Assembly (NCBI GenBank): GCA_051878575.1
Contig: JBJEKJ010000046.1
Coordinates: 1 to 10,930 of the forward strand
DNA from: CALZFJ01 sp051878575
GTDB taxonomy: Bacteria; Bacteroidota; Bacteroidia; Bacteroidales; Muribaculaceae
Direction of reading: 5' to 3'
DNA length: 10,930 nucleotides
In this document: in pieces, positions 6,412 through 10,930 of the stretch
Numbering within the stretch: the first letter of the stretch is position 1
How the letters are laid out: the number at the start of each line of letters is the position of its first letter
Made by a program: the position numbers and the translations under genes
Notes under the pieces: model-generated
Told to the model about the DNA's origin: nothing
The model's input: only the letters and a program-made list of their open reading frames with translations
Database searches by the model: none

Positions 6412-6461
6412 TAAGAGCTAATATGTTAAAACTGACACAATATATAAATTGATTCTATGCT

Positions 6462-7217
6462 ATGGGCGTTAAATCACGAATACTGATTATTGACGACGAC
6501 ATGAAGACCGTGGAAAAACTGACGATGATGCTCTCCGACTATCCCGACTTGGCTGTAGTGGCTCATGCCTCATCGTTGAGCGAGGGTCAGCGACTGATCG
6601 AAGAGTCGGCCGCCGACATGCTTTTCCTCGACATTGAGCTGCCCGACGGCAATGGGTTGGAGTTCCTGAGCGACATCTCGCGCATCTATCCCGATATATA
6701 TGTGGTGATTTTCACGGGCTATTATAAGGACTACTCCGAGAAGGCTTTCATGGGATGCGAGTCCGACTACCTGCTGAAGCCAATCAACGTGTATGAGCTC
6801 GACAAGGCCGTGCAGCGCTATCGGCGAGCCATCACCGGCAAGCGCTCGCATGTGCTGAAGCCCAATGTCGATTTCGCGCTTGGCGATGTGTTCACCGCCA
6901 CCACGTTCACCAACGAGCTGCGCATCATGCGTCCGGCTGAGATTGGATATTTCCGCTACAGCACTCGGCGCAAAGTGTGGGAGGTGGCGCTCAGCGACCA
7001 CTCCTTCGTGCAGCTGAAGAAGGGCACCTCGGCATCCGATATATTGAACTACAACAGCCAATTTGTGCAGACTCACCAGTCATATATCGTCAACATGCGC
7101 TATCTCACGCTCATTGGCGCCACACAATGCACGCTCTATCCGCCTTTCAACGACGATGAGGTGCTTGTGGGCCGACGTTTCAGCAAGGACCTGAAATCGC
7201 GCTTCACCGTGATATAG
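6462..7217 (+). CDS. LytTR-family DNA-binding response regulator
   Basis: 251 residues. Residues 1 to about 125 form a receiver domain: acidic pocket D11-D13, phospho-acceptor Asp57 (LFLDIELPDGNG), Thr85 (FTG) and Lys106 (LLKP) are all present, so phosphorylation-dependent signalling is expected. Residues about 145-251 form a LytTR DNA-binding domain, recognised by VFTATTFTNELRIMRPAEIGYF at its start, the characteristic FVQTHQSYIVNMRYL (201-215) and LVGRRFSKDLKSRF near the end. Such proteins normally pair with a membrane histidine kinase; none is adjacent here, so the partner and target genes are unknown. In Firmicutes, LytTR regulators of the LytR/LytS type control holin-like operons, which makes the nearby holin interesting but proves nothing. 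The 3' end overlaps the convergent M15 peptidase by 14 bp. Confidence 0.94.
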   Translation: MGVKSRILIIDDDMKTVEKLTMMLSDYPDLAVVAHASSLSEGQRLIEESAADMLFLDIELPDGNGLEFLSDISRIYPDIYVVIFTGYYKDYSEKAFMGCESDYLLKPINVYELDKAVQRYRRAITGKRSHVLKPNVDFALGDVFTATTFTNELRIMRPAEIGYFRYSTRRKVWEVALSDHSFVQLKKGTSASDILNYNSQFVQTHQSYIVNMRYLTLIGATQCTLYPPFNDDEVLVGRRFSKDLKSRFTVI

Positions 7218-7608
7218 AGAAAAATTGCCGGCGGTTGTGCCCGCGCGTGTGCGACACGTGAATCCAGCTGAAGCCGTGCTCGTCGATAGCCTGGTCGACA
7301 GGCAGCCCAAGCTCGCGCAGCAGGGTGTAAATACGGCGGTTGGCATCGGAGCTTCCCGCCGTGATGTCGGCTGCCTCACCGCGTAGATGCTGGCTTGTGG
7401 CCGAGCCTCCCACTGCGGCATTGAGCGCCGGGCAGCGGTAGCCGCTGTTCACGGTGATAGGTTTCCCGAACGCCTCGCGCAAAGGGTCGAGAACGTTGTC
7501 GACGAGCAGTGTGATATTGGCAATAGCATCGGCGGTGGGAGTGTTGTCGATGCGAAGCCGCCGTGCGGTGAGCGAGGCGGTGAGCTCGGTGATGGAAAAG
7601 TGCTTCAT
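7204..7608 (-). CDS. M15-family peptidoglycan peptidase (endolysin-like)
   Basis: 134 residues, Peptidase_M15_3 type (D-Ala-D-Ala carboxypeptidase or endopeptidase fold). The zinc motifs are complete: SQHLRGEAAD gives His74 and Asp81, and WIHVS gives His117; SGYRCPALNAAVGG (55-68) is the usual preceding segment. It should cut peptide bonds in peptidoglycan stems. There is no signal peptide, so it would need a holin or cell lysis to reach the wall. I chose the ATG at 7608 because MKHFSITELT matches the usual beginning of this family; an in-frame ATG at 7644 would add 12 unconvincing residues. It follows the holin gene by 75 nt on the same strand, and its 3' end overlaps the response-regulator gene. 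Homologues are common in Bacteroidota prophages and as isolated chromosomal genes. Confidence 0.9.
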   Translation of the reverse strand: MKHFSITELTASLTARRLRIDNTPTADAIANITLLVDNVLDPLREAFGKPITVNSGYRCPALNAAVGGSATSQHLRGEAADITAGSSDANRRIYTLLRELGLPVDQAIDEHGFSWIHVSHTRGHNRRQFFSISR

Positions 7609-7683
7609 GATAGATTTTCGGGTGTGGTTGGATGGAAAAGTCAATAAGTGGCAATGTCGGCCGGCGTCGCGGAGCGCGGCAAG

Positions 7684-8127
7684 TCAATTCTTGTTAAAAT
7701 CGAGGAGGTTGAGCTTCTGCAAGTGCCTAAGCAGCAGTCGTGCCGCCTTCTCCGCATCGGCTTGCTCCTTCTCCTCAGCTTTCTCATAGATGCTTTTCAC
7801 CTCAATTATTGCCACGCATATCGAGCCAAAGAGCGTGAACACCGGTATCATCGGTAGCGTGATGCCATTCACGAGCTGAAGATAGAATACGGCGGCTATC
7901 TGCATGGCGTCGATCACCGTGAGTGCAAACAGCGCGTTGTAGTAGCTGCACAATTTGTCGACTGTGCGGCGCAGAGCCTTGCTGCGTCGTGCCTCGCCTC
8001 GCTTGTGCGCCTTGCGCAGGCCGCTTATGAGGTCGGCAATCACTGAGAGCAGCACCAACAAATACTCGCTGAGAGTGAAAAACAGCGCAATAGCGAGTTT
8101 TGAGCTTGAGATAATGAAGTCTTCCAT
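7684..8127 (-). CDS. Phage-type holin family membrane protein
   Basis: 147 residues with probable membrane helices at about 11-36, 61-84 and 92-110, and a charged, probably helical C-terminal tail (111-140). Between the first two helices lies DLISGLRKAHKRGEARRSKALRRTVDK (32-58, quoted in part: ADLISGL, then SKALRRTVDK). This pattern of Asp, a glycine turn, basic residues and Ser before a terminal Lys is typical of the holin 4 (toxin secretion/phage lysis) family. Holins open the inner membrane to let a muralytic enzyme out. The M15 peptidase directly downstream on the same strand is the natural partner, and together they resemble a phage lysis cassette. No spanin, structural or integrase gene is seen in the window. 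The family assignment is by pattern, not by search. Confidence 0.75.
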   Translation of the reverse strand: MEDFIISSSKLAIALFFTLSEYLLVLLSVIADLISGLRKAHKRGEARRSKALRRTVDKLCSYYNALFALTVIDAMQIAAVFYLQLVNGITLPMIPVFTLFGSICVAIIEVKSIYEKAEEKEQADAEKAARLLLRHLQKLNLLDFNKN

Positions 8128-8149
8128 AGTATTGTCGAGAGTTTGGTCG

Positions 8150-8157
8150 CAAAGTTA
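8150..8157 (-). promoter_or_regulatory. Possible promoter (-7 box) of the holin/M15 pair
   Basis: Minus-strand TAACTTTG fits TAnnTTTG and lies about 23 nt upstream of the holin ATG. The -33 position 19 nt upstream reads ATTT (8177-8180), a poor match, so this is a partial promoter call. Confidence 0.5.
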
Positions 8158-8220
8158 GCAGTCAACTATTGTTAATAAATCAGTAAAATGACACAATATA
8201 GGCGAAATCCGGTGAATGAA

Positions 8221-8252
8221 TTTGGTAAATAGCCAAAAAAATCAGATATTTG
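8221..8252 (+). promoter_or_regulatory. Promoter of the M6 metalloprotease
   Basis: TTTG (8221-8224), a 20-nt spacer, then GATATTTG (8245-8252), differing from TAnnTTTG only at its first base. The implied start near 8257 lies downstream of a possible in-frame TTG at 8250. That excludes the longer reading frame and supports the ATG at 8295. Confidence 0.6.
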
Positions 8253-8294
8253 CTAAAATTTTTCATTTTGGAAAAACTAATAAAAAAACAAGAT

Positions 8295-10604
8295 ATGAAG
8301 AAGAAAATCTTATCAGTCTTTGCCGGAATAATGTGTGCCGCATGTGCCTACGCCGTGCCCGCAATGCCCGGAAAAGTGAAGACAACGCAGCCCGACGGCA
8401 GCACAGTGACCGTACAGCTTATTGGTGACGAGTTTTTCAGCAGCACTATCACAGCCGACGGATACACCGTGCAGCGCAACGACGCGGGCTACTTGGTGTA
8501 TGTGAACAAGGTCGATGGCAAGTTGGTCCAAACCTCCATTGTGGCTCACGATGCTGATAGCCGCACTGCCGAGGAGAAGCAGTTCCTGTCGTCGATTCCT
8601 ATGCGCCTTGTCGACGACGAGGCTATCGAAAGAGGCAACAATGAGCGCCTTAAGGCAAATAATGTGTATGTCTCGGCCGCCAAGTCGGCCACTCCCAAGC
8701 GCTACGACTACAAGAATTTCCGAGGCCTTGTGATTCTGTGTGAGTTTTCCGACAGGTCATTCTCGCGCGACGACATCGCCGAGGTGTTCACCAATCTCGT
8801 CACTCAGCGCAACTATAAGGGAGTGCCGAGTCCTAATGACCCCAACCGCATTATCTCGGAGTACACCGGCAGCGTGCGCGACTACTTCTACGACAACTCG
8901 TGCGGAGTGTTCGACCCGCAATTCGACGTTGTGGGGCCGGTGAAGGTGAATCGCTCATGTGAGTATCCCAAGGGCTCGAGTTTCACTTATATGCCTACCC
9001 TAATCAAGGAGGTGCTTGCCGCAGCCGACCCTCTTGTGGATTTCAAGAAATATGACGGCGACGGCGACGGGTATGTGGATATGTTCTATGTGGTTTTTGC
9101 CGGCTACGGATCCAATTTCTACGGCAACAACTCCAATTACGTCTGGCCGCATGCCTCGATGAACTACAAGTTGGTCGACGGCGTCTACACACAGCGCTAC
9201 GCTTGCTCTACAGAGCTTTACGGATATGAGAGCGAGGGACTTAACGTAATCGACGGAATCGGAACGATATGCCATGAGTTCAGCCATGTGCTTGGCACTC
9301 TTGATGAGTACGACATCGACTATGATGGGTCGGGTGGCCAGAGCTTTGACCCGGGTATATGGTCGATAATGGCCAGTGGAAGCTATCTGAACAATGGCCG
9401 CACGCCATGCGGATTGTCGGCATTCCAGCGCTACCAGTCGGGATTCGCTATGCCGCAGGTCATCACCGGCGAGGGCGATTATGAGCTGGCTCCCACCGAG
9501 CTCAGCGGTGCGGGAATCCGCCTCAACTCGGCTGTCGACAAGGAGTATTTTATGTTTGAGAACCGCCGCCTGAGCGACAAGTGGAACAAATATCTTCCCG
9601 GCGAGGGCATGCTCGTGTTCCGCGTCGACTCTACCAGCGTGTCGCCATGGATGAGCAATAAGCTGAATGCCAATCCAGCCCACAACTACTATGAGATGGT
9701 GCGCGCCGTGCCTAACCCCCAAAAGTTGGCATGGGCGAGTGACCCGTTCCCCGGTGCAGGCAAGGTGACAAAGCTCACCAACCACACATCTCCCACGCTT
9801 AAGTCGTGGGCAGGCAAATCGACGCCTTACGTTATCTCAAACATCACTGAGGCTGCCGACGGCACAATAACCTTATCGGTGGTTGAGGACGTTTTCGGTG
9901 AGAAGATAGAGGACTTCGAGAGCTTCGACGTTTTCACCGGCGGCAAGACGGGTGTTGAGGGCAATTTCGCCACTTGGGACTTCACTAACGCCGAAGTGAC
10001 GGTTACGCCCAATACCTCAGGGACCGATTTGGGTAATGGCACACGCACCGTGAAAATCAAGAAAAACGGATGCCTCGCAATGACTACCGAGGTGTGGTCA
10101 GATAAGGTCGTCGCAGTGAAACTCAAGGCGTGGAACAACTCGCTCAGCAAAGCCACGCTTCATGTGTCGATGTCGGTCGACTGTGGTGCCACGTGGACTG
10201 AAATTTTCAAGGAAGGAACCACTGTGGCTTCGGAGGTTAAATCAGGAAACGCAGGCGTTGAGTTCAGCTATCCTGTGGAGACCGATAGCCATGTGATGTT
10301 CAAGATCGAATCGACTGCCACTTGCTATATTGATGATATAACTATTGAATATGAGGGCAAGAGCGGCCTCTCGGCTGTTGAGGATGTGGTTGCCGATGCG
10401 GCTGCCGACGGGCTTGCAGTGATTGCCGATGGCTCGGCGCTTCGCGTCTACACCAATGGCGAGGCCGATGTTGAGGTCTATAGTGCCGGTGGCGTGCTCG
10501 TGAGTCGCAGTGCGGGCGGCGCGGGCAGCTACTATATCGAGCTTCCGCAGCGCGGATTCTACATAGTGCGTCAAGGCGATAAAACGAGAAAGGTGCTTCT
10601 TTAA
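8295..10604 (+). CDS. Secreted M6-family metalloprotease with T9SS sorting domain
   Basis: 769 residues. The start at 8295 gives a clean signal peptide (MKKKILSVFAGIMCAACAYA, cleavage before VPA); an upstream in-frame TTG falls inside the promoter. The N-terminal propeptide (about 21-130) has the M6 pattern QPDGSTVTVQLIGDEF...DGYTVQ. The catalytic domain (about 140-410) contains a probable calcium loop YDGDGDGYVD (253-262), the zinc motif HEFSHVLGTLD (H327, E328, H331, probable third ligand D337) and the Met-turn WSIMASGS (M359). Residues about 535-690 look like beta-sandwich accessory modules. The last ~75 residues (SALRVYTNGEADVEVYSAGG to GFYIVRQGDKTRKVLL) are a type A Por/T9SS sorting domain. 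Export by Sec and then type IX secretion to the surface or medium is therefore expected. It would degrade extracellular protein; the substrate is unknown. The gene is monocistronic. Confidence 0.93.
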   Translation: MKKKILSVFAGIMCAACAYAVPAMPGKVKTTQPDGSTVTVQLIGDEFFSSTITADGYTVQRNDAGYLVYVNKVDGKLVQTSIVAHDADSRTAEEKQFLSSIPMRLVDDEAIERGNNERLKANNVYVSAAKSATPKRYDYKNFRGLVILCEFSDRSFSRDDIAEVFTNLVTQRNYKGVPSPNDPNRIISEYTGSVRDYFYDNSCGVFDPQFDVVGPVKVNRSCEYPKGSSFTYMPTLIKEVLAAADPLVDFKKYDGDGDGYVDMFYVVFAGYGSNFYGNNSNYVWPHASMNYKLVDGVYTQRYACSTELYGYESEGLNVIDGIGTICHEFSHVLGTLDEYDIDYDGSGGQSFDPGIWSIMASGSYLNNGRTPCGLSAFQRYQSGFAMPQVITGEGDYELAPTELSGAGIRLNSAVDKEYFMFENRRLSDKWNKYLPGEGMLVFRVDSTSVSPWMSNKLNANPAHNYYEMVRAVPNPQKLAWASDPFPGAGKVTKLTNHTSPTLKSWAGKSTPYVISNITEAADGTITLSVVEDVFGEKIEDFESFDVFTGGKTGVEGNFATWDFTNAEVTVTPNTSGTDLGNGTRTVKIKKNGCLAMTTEVWSDKVVAVKLKAWNNSLSKATLHVSMSVDCGATWTEIFKEGTTVASEVKSGNAGVEFSYPVETDSHVMFKIESTATCYIDDITIEYEGKSGLSAVEDVVADAAADGLAVIADGSALRVYTNGEADVEVYSAGGVLVSRSAGGAGSYYIELPQRGFYIVRQGDKTRKVLL

Positions 10605-10614
10605 GCTACGATTC

Positions 10615-10632
10615 CCGGCATCAGCGTGCCGG
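10615..10632 (+). other. Short hairpin after the protease stop
   Basis: CCGGCA (10615-10620) and TGCCGG (10627-10632) form a perfect 6-bp stem with loop TCAGCG, 10 nt after the stop codon. No T-tract follows, so it is not a terminator alone. It may protect the 3' end of the message or simply add to the stronger hairpin just downstream. Confidence 0.5.
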
Positions 10633-10656
10633 AGCCTATAAGGCATCATAAAGAAT

Positions 10657-10702
10657 AGCCCCGGCTATGCGCCCGCTAAGGGTCGCGGCCGGGGTTTGTT
10701 GT
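10657..10702 (+). terminator. Intrinsic terminator of the M6 protease gene
   Basis: CCCCGGC (10659-10665) pairs with GCCGGGG (10688-10694). The interior GCGCCC can pair with GGGTCGC with one bulged T, giving a long GC-rich stem. The stretch TTTGTTGT follows, giving a moderate T-tract. Confidence 0.8.
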
Positions 10703-10930
10703 GCTATGTTGATAGAATGTGCATTATAAGCCATAGAAACCCACTTATTAAGCTATATTATCGATGAAATTAATGTTTTTCGGTTAATTGCTTGTTTTTG
10801 TTACGGATTTTTACGAAATTTGCCGATGTTTTACCATTTATGTTACTTTTTTCGGGCCATGTTGAAAAAACGAGTAGCGTAGTATAACGGCAAGACGGTT
10901 GTGTGAAAAACAAGGAAATAAATCAGGCAG
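10703..10930. other. AT-rich intergenic tail without a recognised gene
   Basis: No reading frame of note, tRNA or repeat is visible. A weak promoter-like pair on the + strand, TTTG (10819-10822), a 21-nt spacer and TACTTTTT (10844-10851), could serve a gene beyond the window. Confidence 0.35.

Noticed and set aside
7204..8127. Full prophage or phage remnant
   Set aside because: Only holin and peptidase are present. No integrase, attachment-site duplication, capsid, tail or replication gene is visible in the window, so only a lysis pair is claimed.
8250..8294. Upstream in-frame TTG start adding 15 residues to the M6 protease
   Set aside because: The TTG lies within the -7 box and before the expected transcription start, and it would bury the signal peptide.
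9000..9785. 261-codon minus-strand frame inside the M6 protease gene
   Set aside because: Shadow of a high-GC coding frame; the + strand frame has complete catalytic motifs, signal peptide and sorting domain.

Overview
The window looks like chromosomal DNA from a Bacteroidales (Bacteroidota) bacterium, possibly a gut Muribaculaceae or Prevotellaceae relative; the family is a guess. Three things point there. Several upstream regions carry the Bacteroidota promoter form (TTTG, about 20 nt, then TAnnTTTG), and genes lack clear Shine-Dalgarno sequences. HisB is a bifunctional phosphatase/dehydratase in a hisGDCB cluster. The last gene encodes a secreted protease with a type IX secretion (Por) sorting domain.

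Layout. Positions 137-4527 (minus strand) hold a compact histidine operon, hisG-hisD-hisC-hisB. Upstream of it, 4595-4804 is a complete attenuator: a TAnnTTTG promoter, an 18-codon leader peptide with six consecutive His codons, a strong intrinsic terminator, and an antiterminator segment directly after the His codons. Positions 4933-5958 (minus) encode a secreted Asn/Gly/His-rich protein with a 39-bp minisatellite. Positions 5959-6461 are AT-rich but structured: a perfect 16-bp palindrome, a consensus promoter and an orphan strong terminator that together outline a roughly 130-nt small RNA, then an inverted repeat overlapping the promoter of the next gene.

Positions 6462-7217 (+) encode a LytTR-family response regulator with no kinase beside it. 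Its 3' end overlaps, tail to tail, an M15 peptidoglycan peptidase (7204-7608, minus), which follows a phage-type holin (7684-8127, minus). This is a two-gene lysis pair with no other phage genes in view. Diverging from the holin is a 769-residue M6 metalloprotease (8295-10604, +) that ends at a strong terminator. The rest, to 10930, is AT-rich spacer.

The four his enzymes belong to one pathway: the first step (HisG), the phosphate aminotransferase step (HisC), the dehydratase and phosphatase steps (HisB) and the final double oxidation (HisD). The other his genes must lie elsewhere. The most notable signals are the his attenuator, the predicted small RNA at about 6175-6305, and the orphan holin/M15 pair next to a LytTR regulator, which resembles domesticated lysis or holin-assisted release systems. 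That last link is inference.
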